From Catenulispora pinisilvae (lineage in GTDB: Bacteria > Actinomycetota > Actinomycetes > Streptomycetales > Catenulisporaceae), in NCBI RefSeq assembly GCF_015356865.1, contig NZ_JAAFZA010000088.1:1-38362 (forward strand): a stretch of DNA of 38,362 nt, in the 5' to 3' direction. A program made the translations under genes and the position numbers. The stretch's first letter is position 1; every line of letters starts with the position of its first letter. The notes beneath the pieces were generated by a model. It searched no databases and was not told where the DNA came from. It saw nothing but the letters and a program-made list of their open reading frames with translations. Positions 1 through 8,776 of this stretch are shown here, piece after piece.

Positions 1-119
1 GCGTGCATGTCGGCCGCACCGGTGTCGCCCATCTGCAACTGGTAGCAGTCGTGGCTGCTGATGCCGACGAACACGCCGGTCCGGGTTCCGGCCAAGCTGC
101 CGGGTTCGTTCAACAGCAT
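1..119 (-). CDS. Beta-ketoacyl-synthase-like protein, 5' part only (runs off window edge)
   Basis: Read on the minus strand from an ATG at 119, which shares one base with the TPR gene's stop (TGATG). This is a normal coupled-gene junction. The 39 visible residues include GTRTGVFVGISSHDCYQLQ, which resembles the conserved stretch of ketoacyl synthase domains of type I polyketide synthases, usually seen as GSRTGVFVG followed by D-Y. In a complete KS that motif lies roughly 90-100 residues from the domain start, after a 'GxxCRFPG'-type segment. Here only 10 residues precede it, and the same frame upstream of the ATG shows nothing KS-like. The gene may therefore be an N-terminally truncated KS, a remnant, or a shorter thiolase-fold relative. 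The rest lies outside the window. Confidence 0.5.
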   Translation of the reverse strand, partial: MLLNEPGSLAGTRTGVFVGISSHDCYQLQMGDTGAADMH

Positions 120-3100
120 CAGGAGCTCGCGGGGTCTTCGGGGGCGGTGCTTCGGGCGTGGAGTTCTCGGAGTTCGTCTTCGTCGGGGAAGTGGTCCACT
201 GTGCGCTTCAGGAGGGCGCGGGCCTTCGGGTAGCGGTGCCAGTGGAAGGGTTGCAGGCCTCCGGTGTGGGGCTCGTCGGGCTTGGGGACACGCAGCATCA
301 GGGTGGCTTCGGGGTCGCCGGCACCGACGCCGGCGCCGAGCAGTTCGGCTTCTTCCAGGAGCGCCGCGCACAGGCCGTAGTGGCGGGTCTCGTACTGGAA
401 GGTGGCCTCGTTCTTCCACAACGCGATCATCAGGTCGCGGAGTTCCTTGGTGTCGCGGTAGGCCAGCGCGGTGCGCAGGCGGTGCGCGCGGTCGTGGAAC
501 GGGCGCTGGCTGCTGGCGTCCATCGCCTCGGCGATGAGCAGGGTCGCTATCTGGCGCGGGGCTTCGGCTTCGGCGTCGCCGGTCCAGGACTGGTCGGCGA
601 GCAGGGCCCAGGCCATCCGGTCCAGGGCCAGGGTACGGCGATCGCCCAGGGCCGCCGAGCACGCCAGCAGCTTCAGCGCCAACGACAGCCCGGCGTGGTA
701 CGCGGGATTGGAGCCGTCCATCTCGCTCAGTTCCTGCCACCACTGCACGGCTTCCAGCAGGTCCCCGTCCGGCCCCGGCCGGGTCAGCGACCCGGCCCGC
801 TCGGCGAGCACCACCTCGAGCAGCGCCGCCGCGTCCTTGTCCCGCGGCAGCAGGTCCACGGCGCGCCGCGCGTGCGAGAGCGCCAACACGTAGTCCCGCA
901 GGTCCGACCGCAGCTCCCCGGTCCGCCGCATGTGCGCGGCGCCCAGCTCGGCCTGGAGTTCGGCGACGTCCGGCGCGACGGACAAGGCCCGTTCCAGCAC
1001 GTCGACCACGCTCTGCGACAAGCTGACCGGGGTGGCAGGAGCGTCGCCCTCGCCGTTGTCCGCGCTCCCGGAGGTGTCCCCGATCCGGGCGACCGCACCG
1101 ACCACGGCCATGTTCACGGTCTTGGTGGCGTCGGCGATGAAAGCCGTCCCGGTGGCGGCCATGTTCACGGTGGGCGTGGCGTCGACGGAGACCGGGCTCT
1201 CCCCCTCCTGCGCCCGCCGCAGCAGTTCCTTCGCCGCGTTCAGCCCGGACTCGGCGGCGATCTCCACCCACACCGAATCAGGCTTCTCATCCGGATCCAG
1301 GGAAGCCGCCCGGGCTATGCATTCCAGCGCCGGTGCCCACTTCTCGTCCAGATGCAGTTCCATCCCCCGCATGACGAGCGTCTTGCGCAGCAAAGCGGTC
1401 CACGCCTCGTCACGGTCGCCTTCCGGGACGGTGTCCAGGGCCGCTATCGCCGCCTCGTACTTGCCGTCCTCATACAGGAAGTGCTGCGGACCGTAGGGCC
1501 CGTACAAAGCGGCGATCCGCACCGCCGCGTCGTCCTCGGCGGCGTCGGGGTCCACCGCGTGCATCGCGTCGGCCAGCTCCCGCCACTCGGCCAGGGCCGG
1601 CGTCTCAGGCTGCTGACGCAGCAGGGCGTCCAGCGTCGGGCTGGCCACCGGATCGGCCGAGCACGCGAACACGTCCATCCCGACCCGGACCGTCCAGGCG
1701 TCCACCTCGTCCCCGCCCCGGTATCCGGACAGGTCGGCGAATCGCAGGTCGTTGCGAAGCTCGTCCAGGAGCTTGCGGCGGGTGCCGGCTATCCGCTCAT
1801 GCTCGGTCTCGACGTCGGCGACCCCGACGACCTGCACCCAGAAGTCGGGCGCGTACAACGCCGTCACCAGCGCGCCGATCGTCCACATCCAGTGCTCGTC
1901 GGCACCGGAGGTCCGAGCGAGCTGGTACGCCGACAGGCCCAGGGCGTGCAGCAGCCGGGCGTTGGTCGGGTCCTCGCGCACCAGGGCCAGGTACCCGTCG
2001 AACGCCTCTTCAGGACGTCCCTCGTCAGCATGTTGCCGCGCAGCGTACTCCGCCAGCGCCTCCAGCGCGGCGGCGGCCTGCGGCTGCTCGGGCTGGATCC
2101 GCAGCGCGTGCCGCAGATCCCCCAGCGCCAGGTACGGCTCGCCCCGCTCCATCGCCGCGGCCGCGCGCCGGATCAGCAGCTCGACGCCCTCGGTCTCGGC
2201 CTCGGCGGGCAGCCGGACCAGCGCGCCGTCCAGGTCGCCGGCCTCGGCGCGGATCAGGGCCAGCTGGCGCCGCAGCGGCGGGGTCAGGGTGCTGTCACCG
2301 AGGGCGTCGGCCCACGAGGTCAGGGTGCGTTCGGCCTCGTCCGGGACGCCGGCCTTGCGGGCCGCGTACAGCAGCGATTGCAGGGCCGGGCCGGCGCAGC
2401 GCTCGCATCGGTGGGAGCCGGATCCGGTCGGCCGGAACAGGTGGGTCCGGCAGCCTTCCCGGCCGCAGCCGCCGCAAGCACCGATCGCGTCCTTACCGCA
2501 CTCGACGCCGATCACGGCCACGCACGACAGCGGCGGGTCCTCCTCGTCGGGCTCGGCTTCGGCGGCCAGCCGGGAGGCGGCGACCAGCGGTCCGGCGTTG
2601 GCGATCTCCTGGATGTCCAGGCCCTGGGTGTCGTCGATGCGCAGGCCCTGGTCCTCGGCGTCGGTCTTGGTCGCGGTCGCGGTCGCGGTCTCCGAGTCCT
2701 GCGGTGCGGCGGGCGCGCCGTCGGCGTCGTTCCCCAGGAACCGCTGGTACCAGCGCACGGCGTCGTACCAGTGCCCGGTCCGCTCGGCGTACAGCGCCCG
2801 GGCCCGGGCCACCGCCGGGTCGCAGTCCGGGTCGTCGGGCAACTCGGCGAGCAACGTCTCGGCCTGCTCGATCCGGTCGTCCAGCAGCGCGGCCACGGCC
2901 AGGTGGCAACGGTCGCGCATCCGGCCGGCGGGGTCCAGGAACGTCTCCAGGTCCGAGGTCGAGCCGCCGGCCAGATCGACCAGGCCGCGCAACCGGTTCT
3001 GCCGACCGCGCAGGCCGTCCCGGTCGTCGCCGCCGCCGACCGGCAGGGACGCGGCCAGGTCGAGCGCCACGGCCGCCTTCTCGCGGTTGTCGGCGATCTC

Positions 3101-4525
3101 CCGGCCGGACATCAGCATCCAGGCCGCTTCGCGCAGCGCGGCCTCACGCAAGGCGGTGCGGTGCTCGATGACGTCGGGGGAGTCCAGGTAGGCGATCTGC
3201 CACTGCAACCGCGCGGCCGTCGGGTCGTAGCCGAGCCGCTTGCGCGCCTCCCGGTCGCGGGCCACGGCCTTCCAGTCCCGCAGTTCGCTGGTCCCGAGCC
3301 GGTCCCAGGTGTCGATCGCGTCCGCCGGATGGTTGGCGCGCAGCTGGGCCAGGCCGTAGTGGAAGGTGGCCATGCCGCCCCAGTAGGTCGACTGCCCGGA
3401 TTCCGGTTCCAGCAGTCCCTGGGCTTCCTTGCGCCGGCCGGCGGCCAGCAGTACGGCACCGAGCCGGATCCGCGCGGCCCGCGAATGCGCGTCGTGCCGC
3501 AGCGCCGCCTGGTAGTGCGCGATCGCCTCGGCCGGGCGGCCGGCCTGCTCCCGGAGCAGGGCCAGGCCCAGGCGGGCCGGGGCGAAGGCGGCCTCGACGG
3601 CCAGCGAGTTGCTGAAGTGGTTCCAGGCCAGGTCGTCCGAGCCGAGCTGGACCGCCAGCCGGCCGAGCGAATAGTGGATGCGCGGGTCCTGCGGCGCGTA
3701 CTGCGAGGCGGTGCGCAGGTCGGTCTCGGCCTGGTCGGTCCGGGCCATCTGCTGGTGCGCCAGGCCGCGGAACAGCAGCGCCTCCGGACGCAGCCAGGCG
3801 CCGCGCGACCACGGCGAGGCCGGGCCGGTGCCGCGCCGGAAGGCCTCGTCGTAGGCGGCGATCGCGTCGTCGTAGCGGAGCAGGGTGCTGAGCTGGATGC
3901 CCCACCGGAACCACAGCTCGCCGCTGCCGCCGGGCACCGCGGCCGCCAACTGGTCCTCGGCCTCCTTCACCCGGCCGTCGCGGCGCAGCATGGTGGTCAG
4001 CGCCAGCACCGGCCAGTCCACCCCGGGCAGCGCGGCCAGCGCGGCCCGGGCGGTGGCCTCGCGCTGCGCGGTCGGCCCGGTGGAGCAGGCGCGCTGGAGC
4101 CACATGACGGTGCGGATCGCCGTGTCCTCATCGCCCGGTTCCAGGCCGTAGGTGATCGACTTCAGGAAGTCGATGATCGGCTTGAGGTCGCCGTCCTCCA
4201 GCCGCATCCGTTCCTCGGCGAACTGCCGCACCAGCCAGCGCGGCAGCTGCCGGAAGGGTTCGGACAGCAGCGGATAGGCCTCGCGGAAGCGGGCCATGGC
4301 GTCGGTGAAGATGCCCATCGCCAAGATGGTCTCGGCCTCGCCGAGCAGGGCCAGACCGCGATAGTGCTGCAGGTCCTCAGGGGCCGAGGCCAGGCGCCGG
4401 GACAGGCGGGCATAGCGGTCGCGCGCACGCTCCGGCTGACCCACCGCCGCCAGGTCCTCCGCCTTCGCGAACTCCTGGGTGATCCACTGCGGGTCCGTCC
4501 CTCGTCCACGCCCCAGCAAGGCCAC
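119..4525 (-). CDS. Giant tetratricopeptide-repeat protein with an internal Cys-rich zinc-ribbon-like cluster
   Basis: A 1468-residue, mostly alpha-helical soluble protein with no signal peptide or membrane segment. Degenerate TPR units (for example WFRWGIQLSTLLRYDDAIAAY and IHYSLGRLAVQLGSDDLAW) cover about residues 20-600 and resume from about 720 to the end. Between them, at about residues 670-712, is a cysteine cluster (VECGKDAIGACGGCGREGC, then HRCERCAG) that looks like a zinc ribbon or treble clef. A second oddity at about residues 1110-1147 is a twice-repeated ATPTVNMA/ATKTVNMA motif in a flexible Ala/Val-rich stretch. TPR proteins usually scaffold partners; no catalytic domain is visible. 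The start is GTG 4525 with a weak AGGA just upstream. Its stop overlaps the ketoacyl-synthase-like ORF, suggesting cotranscription. Specific function unknown. Confidence 0.85.
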   Translation of the reverse strand: MALLGRGRGTDPQWITQEFAKAEDLAAVGQPERARDRYARLSRRLASAPEDLQHYRGLALLGEAETILAMGIFTDAMARFREAYPLLSEPFRQLPRWLVRQFAEERMRLEDGDLKPIIDFLKSITYGLEPGDEDTAIRTVMWLQRACSTGPTAQREATARAALAALPGVDWPVLALTTMLRRDGRVKEAEDQLAAAVPGGSGELWFRWGIQLSTLLRYDDAIAAYDEAFRRGTGPASPWSRGAWLRPEALLFRGLAHQQMARTDQAETDLRTASQYAPQDPRIHYSLGRLAVQLGSDDLAWNHFSNSLAVEAAFAPARLGLALLREQAGRPAEAIAHYQAALRHDAHSRAARIRLGAVLLAAGRRKEAQGLLEPESGQSTYWGGMATFHYGLAQLRANHPADAIDTWDRLGTSELRDWKAVARDREARKRLGYDPTAARLQWQIAYLDSPDVIEHRTALREAALREAAWMLMSGREIADNREKAAVALDLAASLPVGGGDDRDGLRGRQNRLRGLVDLAGGSTSDLETFLDPAGRMRDRCHLAVAALLDDRIEQAETLLAELPDDPDCDPAVARARALYAERTGHWYDAVRWYQRFLGNDADGAPAAPQDSETATATATKTDAEDQGLRIDDTQGLDIQEIANAGPLVAASRLAAEAEPDEEDPPLSCVAVIGVECGKDAIGACGGCGREGCRTHLFRPTGSGSHRCERCAGPALQSLLYAARKAGVPDEAERTLTSWADALGDSTLTPPLRRQLALIRAEAGDLDGALVRLPAEAETEGVELLIRRAAAAMERGEPYLALGDLRHALRIQPEQPQAAAALEALAEYAARQHADEGRPEEAFDGYLALVREDPTNARLLHALGLSAYQLARTSGADEHWMWTIGALVTALYAPDFWVQVVGVADVETEHERIAGTRRKLLDELRNDLRFADLSGYRGGDEVDAWTVRVGMDVFACSADPVASPTLDALLRQQPETPALAEWRELADAMHAVDPDAAEDDAAVRIAALYGPYGPQHFLYEDGKYEAAIAALDTVPEGDRDEAWTALLRKTLVMRGMELHLDEKWAPALECIARAASLDPDEKPDSVWVEIAAESGLNAAKELLRRAQEGESPVSVDATPTVNMAATGTAFIADATKTVNMAVVGAVARIGDTSGSADNGEGDAPATPVSLSQSVVDVLERALSVAPDVAELQAELGAAHMRRTGELRSDLRDYVLALSHARRAVDLLPRDKDAAALLEVVLAERAGSLTRPGPDGDLLEAVQWWQELSEMDGSNPAYHAGLSLALKLLACSAALGDRRTLALDRMAWALLADQSWTGDAEAEAPRQIATLLIAEAMDASSQRPFHDRAHRLRTALAYRDTKELRDLMIALWKNEATFQYETRHYGLCAALLEEAELLGAGVGAGDPEATLMLRVPKPDEPHTGGLQPFHWHRYPKARALLKRTVDHFPDEDELRELHARSTAPEDPASS

Positions 4526-4811
4526 ACCGTCCTATCAACCCGTATCGCTGCCTACAGCTTGGCACAAGCGCCGCCACCCGTGCCCGGGAGGCTCCGGCTC
4601 CGTGTGCACCGACCTGTTGTTCTCCCCAGTCGGTGCAACACAGTTCACCCGGGCTCCACCCCAAGATCACCTGGCGTGTGCGCTCTGTGCCCCTTCGCTG
4701 TCGTCCTGTCCCCGCCGTATACCGATTACGACGCGGTGATCGCCGGGAAGGTTCCGTTTCCCGAAGCGGGGATGCAGTTTTGACTCGGTCTTGACGGTAG
4801 TGGCCCCGCTC
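4526..4811. other. Intergenic region between TPR gene and SnoaL-like gene
   Basis: These 286 bases hold the upstream region of the TPR gene and the 3' flank of the SnoaL-like gene, both minus strand. A small CCCG-AAG-CGGG hairpin near 4760-4775 is followed on the plus strand by a short T run, but it is too weak to call a terminator. No gene, clear promoter or RNA was recognised. Confidence 0.4.
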
Positions 4812-5264
4812 TCAGTGTTCTATTCCGCCTATCAATCCGAGCTGCCGCATCTGCGTCGCGGTGTCGACAACACCCCAGGTCTGCGCGATCCGGCCGGCCC
4901 CGTCGAGCCGGACGATGAAGATCTCGTTGTAGGTGATCTTCTTGCCGGTCGGCTCGACGCCCATATAAACACCCTGATGTGTGCCGGTGACCACGTTGCG
5001 GTAGACGATCTTGTTCCCGGCCACGATCCGGTCCTCGGTGTGGATGTGCAGGTCGGGGAAGGCGGCCAGCAGCGTCTTGAACACCAGCTTCTGTGCTTCG
5101 GCGCCGCTGACCCGAAGCTTCAGCGGGGTGCTCACGATCATGTCGGGCGCGCAGGCCCGGTCGATCGCCGCCATCGTGGCTTCCAGGTCGCCGCTGTTGA
5201 CCGCGGCCTGGACCCGGTCCAGGGCCGAGAGCTCGGCGGTCGTGGAAGTGTTCTCGCTGGTCAT
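4812..5264 (-). CDS. SnoaL-like / NTF2-fold protein
   Basis: 150 residues, the usual size of the SnoaL-like polyketide cyclase/ester cyclase superfamily (alpha+beta-barrel, NTF2 fold). Family-like features are the N-terminal helix (ALDRVQAAVNSGDLEATMAAI), the segment FPDLHIHTEDRIVAGNKIVYR, and the later GVEPTGKKITYNEIFIVRLDG followed by IAQTWGVVDT. The family pattern is (F/Y)-P-D, V..R...TGTH.G...G..PTG. Members range from true cyclases to proteins without known activity, so the substrate cannot be named. The start is ATG 5264 with an ideal AAGGAG five bases upstream. The gene appears monocistronic. A direct-repeat/dyad element at 5368-5393 lies about 105-130 bases upstream and may regulate it. 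Confidence 0.8.
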   Translation of the reverse strand: MTSENTSTTAELSALDRVQAAVNSGDLEATMAAIDRACAPDMIVSTPLKLRVSGAEAQKLVFKTLLAAFPDLHIHTEDRIVAGNKIVYRNVVTGTHQGVYMGVEPTGKKITYNEIFIVRLDGAGRIAQTWGVVDTATQMRQLGLIGGIEH

Positions 5265-5367
5265 ATCCGCTCCTTGAAGCCTGGTCGGTGCTTGCTGCTC
5301 ACCTACCGGGACGAGAGAGCGCCATCGGCGGTGACATGCCGGAGCACGCCACCGCCGATCCGGTTTG

Positions 5368-5393
5368 AATCCATACTGGCAATCCGTATTGCC
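5368..5393. promoter_or_regulatory. Candidate operator: 13-bp direct repeats overlapping a 16-bp dyad
   Basis: Two adjacent 13-mers, AATCCATACTGGC and AATCCGTATTGCC, match at 10 of 13 positions. The second overlaps a perfect dyad GGCAAT-CCGT-ATTGCC at 5378-5393. The element lies in the only AT-richer patch between the SnoaL-like gene (start 5264) and the PHP gene (stop 5432). It could be a repressor site for the SnoaL-like gene. No cognate regulator is adjacent. Confidence 0.35.
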
Positions 5394-5431
5394 GAGCTGT
5401 ACCGCCGATCCGATGCCGCTGAGCGGAGTCC

Positions 5432-7072
5432 TCAGCCCTGACCGTGGTTGCCGGTGCCCTTCAGGAACACCGGGTTGGTCAGCGCGGCCATCGGGCCGAA
5501 CATCAGCGCGTCACCCATCGTGTTGCCCTGGCCGGCGGTGCCGTCGGCCATCGGATGCCGGATCTCGGCCCGGACGTAGGCGGCCAGCGAGGGCGTGGTG
5601 CGCCAGGTGAGGACCCCGTCGCCGTTCGCGTCCAGCGACTGCTGGAACATCTGGCCCTCGTCGGTGATCAGCCGGACGGTGCCGTTCGGGACGCCGTGCG
5701 CCTCCAGCCGGACGTCCACCGGGGCCTGGGTCGGCAGCGTGAGCGTCTGGCCGATGCCGGCCTGCTTGCCGCCGCCGGTGACGGTGAAGTCCACCCGCAC
5801 CGAGCTGGACTCCGCGATCCAGTTGCGGCCCGCGCGCAGGCCGTCCATCAGGGCGTCGGTCCGCAGGTCCTCGGCGTAGACGACGTTCTGCGGCAGGCCG
5901 ATCACCTGCGGCACGCTGTGCGCGTCGCTGTTGCCCACCGCCGGGAGCCAGCGCTTGCCGGAGCGGACCGCCTCGCCGAGCTTCTGGTCCCAGGTGCTGA
6001 CCGCGTGCTCGTCGTCGTAGGTCCACGGGCCGGTCCACACCTCGGTGGCGTCGGCGTCGTCGAACCCGAACTTCCACTGGCAGGCGACGTAGGCGCAGTA
6101 CATGTGGGCCGGCACGACCAGGCCGCCGTGCTTGCGCACCTCGCGGGCGAAGCGCGGGAAGGCGTCGTCGCGGCTGCGGTAGCGCCAGTCGATCCACTCC
6201 CCGGCCGGCAGGCCCATCGCCACCCAGTGGCCGTTGCGGGTGGTGATCTCCTCGCCGGTGATGATCAGCAGGTCCGGGCCCGCGTACTGGCCCCAGACGC
6301 CGTGCGAGGCCGAGGTGTTGTGGTCGGTGGAGACCATGAAGTCCAGGTTGGCGGCGCGGGCGCCGGCGGCGACCTCGCTGGGCAGCCGCTTGCCGTCGGA
6401 GTAGACGGTGTGCAGGTGGCAGTCGCCGCGGTACCAGGCCTGGCCCCGGCCCTTGGCCCGGGTCGGCGGGTAGTTCGGCACGAAGGCCGGGCCCGGCTTG
6501 CCGTAGGTCAGGGTGACCTGGACCTTGTAGTTCATGCCGGTCTGCGCCACCTGGTACGGGCCCAGCGCGATGTGCCAGGTGCCCTTGTTGACCGGGCCGG
6601 GCAGGTAGCCGGGGGTGGCCTCGGAGGCGTTGATCGAGAACGCGGTGCGGAAGCCGCCGGACCAGCCGCGGAAACCGGGGCCGCCGAGGGCGACGCCGCG
6701 CTCGTCGAACACGCCTATGTCGCACGAGTTCGTTTTATCCCCGGGCACGACGCTGGGGTTGTCGTAGGAGTAGCTGACGTCGATCTGCTTCACCCCGGCC
6801 GGGATCACCACCGGCAGGTAGACGAAGTCGACGACGCCGGTTTCGAGGTGCCCGGTGATGGTCTGGGAGACCTGGGTACCGTCGGCCGGGGCGCCGGAGC
6901 CGGACCCGCTGGCACTGTCGGCGGCGTGGGCGAAGGTCATGGGGCCCAGGGTGAGCGCCGCGGTCGCGGCGCCGACCGTCAGGACGCCCCGGCGGGACAG
7001 GCCGGAGGCGGCGGGGTCGGCCGGCTCGGGCAGCGGTGCGACGTTGTGCTCGCAATAGCCATCTGTGCACAT
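5432..7072 (-). CDS. Tat-exported PHP-domain metallo-phosphoesterase (CehA/McbA-like)
   Basis: 546 residues. The N-terminus has a Tat-type signal: twin arginine in SRRGVLTVGAATAALTLG at about residues 25-43, then AHA before the mature protein. Export in a folded, metal-loaded state is expected. After a beta-rich N-terminal domain comes a PHP-type metal site: CHLHTVYSDG (about 216-226), STDHNT (about 245), an H in VPAHMYCAY (about 318) and GNSDAHS (about 378). This order matches CehA/McbA-family PHP hydrolases, which cleave phosphoester, phosphodiester or carbamate-like bonds. A beta-sandwich tail follows. The start is ATG 7072, with AAGG nine bases upstream. It appears monocistronic. The substrate is unknown; an extracellular phosphodiesterase is the best guess. 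Confidence 0.82.
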   Translation of the reverse strand: MCTDGYCEHNVAPLPEPADPAASGLSRRGVLTVGAATAALTLGPMTFAHAADSASGSGSGAPADGTQVSQTITGHLETGVVDFVYLPVVIPAGVKQIDVSYSYDNPSVVPGDKTNSCDIGVFDERGVALGGPGFRGWSGGFRTAFSINASEATPGYLPGPVNKGTWHIALGPYQVAQTGMNYKVQVTLTYGKPGPAFVPNYPPTRAKGRGQAWYRGDCHLHTVYSDGKRLPSEVAAGARAANLDFMVSTDHNTSASHGVWGQYAGPDLLIITGEEITTRNGHWVAMGLPAGEWIDWRYRSRDDAFPRFAREVRKHGGLVVPAHMYCAYVACQWKFGFDDADATEVWTGPWTYDDEHAVSTWDQKLGEAVRSGKRWLPAVGNSDAHSVPQVIGLPQNVVYAEDLRTDALMDGLRAGRNWIAESSSVRVDFTVTGGGKQAGIGQTLTLPTQAPVDVRLEAHGVPNGTVRLITDEGQMFQQSLDANGDGVLTWRTTPSLAAYVRAEIRHPMADGTAGQGNTMGDALMFGPMAALTNPVFLKGTGNHGQG

Positions 7073-7217
7073 GGTTACCGACCTTCGGTGATGCCGGTGA
7101 ACCCGGCATGAGCGTCAAGCGAAAGGTTGTGGACGGGGCGGCGAGGAGTGCTGAGGACTCGCGTGGGGTGGCGAGGGACCTGCGGTCTGACCGGGGCGAA
7201 TCCGGGCCCTGACAGCC

Positions 7218-7232
7218 CGATGCCAGGCATCG
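7218..7232. promoter_or_regulatory. Perfect 15-bp palindrome between mannosyltransferase and PHP genes
   Basis: CGATGCC-A-GGCATCG is perfectly symmetrical about one central base. It lies 14 bases past the stop of the upstream mannosyltransferase gene and about 145 bases upstream of the PHP gene start. It could be an operator or part of a weak stem-loop. No T run follows, so a terminator is less likely. Confidence 0.3.
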
Positions 7233-7245
7233 TACCGTCACCGTC

Positions 7246-8598
7246 CTACGGGATGCCGATCTCGAACAGCATGTATCCGGTGAGGGATCCGGAGGCCAGC
7301 GCGGTCAGGACCAGCACCGCGACCCGTCCCGGCGGCTTGAGCCGGTCCAGCGCCATCGCCGCCGGGAGCAGCAGCGGGAACGTCGGCAGCAGGTAGCGGG
7401 ACATCATGCCGAAGATCTCGTGGGTCCCGACCGCCAGGACGACGGTGCAGACGGTGTAGACCGCGAGCACTGTCGGCGGCCGCAGTTGCGCCAGCACGAC
7501 GAGCAGGACGCCGGTCAGCAACAGAACCCCGACACCGACCAGGTCTTCGGACGCCGCGGCGGATTCGTAATCGCCGCGGCCGGCCAGGACGGCCACGACC
7601 ACGTGCGCCGTGGACCGGCCGAAGTCGAAGTAGTGGTCCCAGGCGTCGGACTCCAGGATCGAATAGGCCTTGAGGTCGCCGGTCTGCTCACCGACCCAGC
7701 CGAGATAGCCGGCCAGGCCCAGCGGCGCGAGCGCCAGGGCGGCCAGCGGCCGCCAGCGCAAGGACGGAAGCCGCCGACGGCCGTCGGCATCACGGAACGC
7801 GATACGTCCGTCCTCATCGCGGAGCGCGGCCGGCACGGCTGCGGCGGCGAGCGCCGCGATCAGCGTGAAAGCGGTGGGGCGGCTCAGACCGGCCACCAGG
7901 CACACGGCTCCGGCGGTCAGCCACCGCCCGGCCAGGACGAAGTGACAGGTCCAGACAGCGAGGGCGATGTAGAGGGAGTCCGAATACACCGACCACTCCA
8001 CGCCCGAGCCCGGCCACACCGCCCACAGCGCGGCGGCCAGCAGGCCGACACGGTGGCCGGCCAGCCCGGAGGCGACCGCGTATATCCCCAGGGCCGCGGC
8101 GAAGGAGGCGACGACGGACACTGTCATCCCGGCACCGTAGGAGCCCAGCCCGGTCGTGGCCGAGACGGCACGGATCAGGCCCGGATACAGCGGAAAGAAC
8201 GCTGCCGAGTTCTGCTCCACCGACCAGTGGCCGCTGCCACCGGGCACCGGAACCAGCTGTGGGTGGTATCCGTGTTCTGCGATCTGTCGGTACCACCAGC
8301 CGTCCCAGGTGCTCAGGACGTCCCAGGCGTGGGCACCGCCACCGTAACGCGGCGCCTTGGACCGGTAGTCGCCGGTGGTGTCCAGGAGCCACATGAACAC
8401 CAGGAAGCCGATGAGCTTGAGGACCCCGTAGACAGCCAGCACCGACGGCGCGGCCTGGCGCAGGGCGACTTGGCGCAGGGCGACTTTGAGGTACTCGGTC
8501 TGCGGCCGCTGACGCTGACGCCGACGCTGGGCTCGCGGCCGTGGCGGTTCGGCGGCCGGCAACGTCTTCGGCGCGGGTGATGAGGTGACGAGATCCAT
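7246..8598 (-). CDS. PIG-V-like polytopic mannosyltransferase
   Basis: 450 residues from ATG 8598, chosen because AGGAAAAG lies about seven bases upstream. A longer reading frame to 8673 lacks a ribosome site. An Arg/Gln/Pro-rich cytosolic tail of about 45 residues is followed by roughly 9-10 hydrophobic helices. The signature STWDGWWYRQIAEHGYHP (about residues 115-132) and NSAAFFPLYPGLIRA match the PIG-V/GPI-mannosyltransferase-II-like family. These are GT-C enzymes using polyprenyl-phosphate mannose, and the D-G-W-W-Y segment in the first external loop carries the likely catalytic Asp. Bacterial members probably glycosylate envelope lipids or proteins on the outer face of the membrane. The acceptor is unknown. 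Three 11-bp repeats at 8727-8758 lie about 130 bases upstream. Confidence 0.82.
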   Translation of the reverse strand: MDLVTSSPAPKTLPAAEPPRPRAQRRRQRQRPQTEYLKVALRQVALRQAAPSVLAVYGVLKLIGFLVFMWLLDTTGDYRSKAPRYGGGAHAWDVLSTWDGWWYRQIAEHGYHPQLVPVPGGSGHWSVEQNSAAFFPLYPGLIRAVSATTGLGSYGAGMTVSVVASFAAALGIYAVASGLAGHRVGLLAAALWAVWPGSGVEWSVYSDSLYIALAVWTCHFVLAGRWLTAGAVCLVAGLSRPTAFTLIAALAAAAVPAALRDEDGRIAFRDADGRRRLPSLRWRPLAALALAPLGLAGYLGWVGEQTGDLKAYSILESDAWDHYFDFGRSTAHVVVAVLAGRGDYESAAASEDLVGVGVLLLTGVLLVVLAQLRPPTVLAVYTVCTVVLAVGTHEIFGMMSRYLLPTFPLLLPAAMALDRLKPPGRVAVLVLTALASGSLTGYMLFEIGIP

Positions 8599-8726
8599 GG
8601 GCTTTTCCTGGTTCGCTTCCCTGCCGAACGGGTGTCTTGCACTGCGTTCGGGCTGTTTGCGGGCAGGGGGCATCGCTACTTGTGAGCAGGGGGCATCGCG
8701 CCGCGGCGACAGATCCGGCGGCGAGT

Positions 8727-8758
8727 CGGAGTCAGTGCGGAGTCAGTACGGAGTCAGT
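8727..8758 (-). promoter_or_regulatory. Three 11-bp-period direct repeats, possible activator site
   Basis: On the minus strand ACTGACTCCG occurs three times at exact 11-bp spacing, with a different 11th base in each copy. One helical turn per copy puts all copies on one DNA face. This is the layout bound by SARP/OmpR-type winged-helix activators of actinomycetes. It lies between the anti-sigma gene stop and the mannosyltransferase start. No SARP gene is present here, so the role is inference. Confidence 0.35.
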
Positions 8759-8776
8759 TCTGAGAGGTGGCCTTCG

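Noticed and set aside
158..4783. Very long open frame (over 1500 codons) on the plus strand opposite the TPR gene
   Set aside because: It is antisense to a protein with clear TPR repeats. Its composition (Gly/Arg/Pro/Gln/His) is typical of the shadow frame of a high-GC gene, and it has no recognisable domain.
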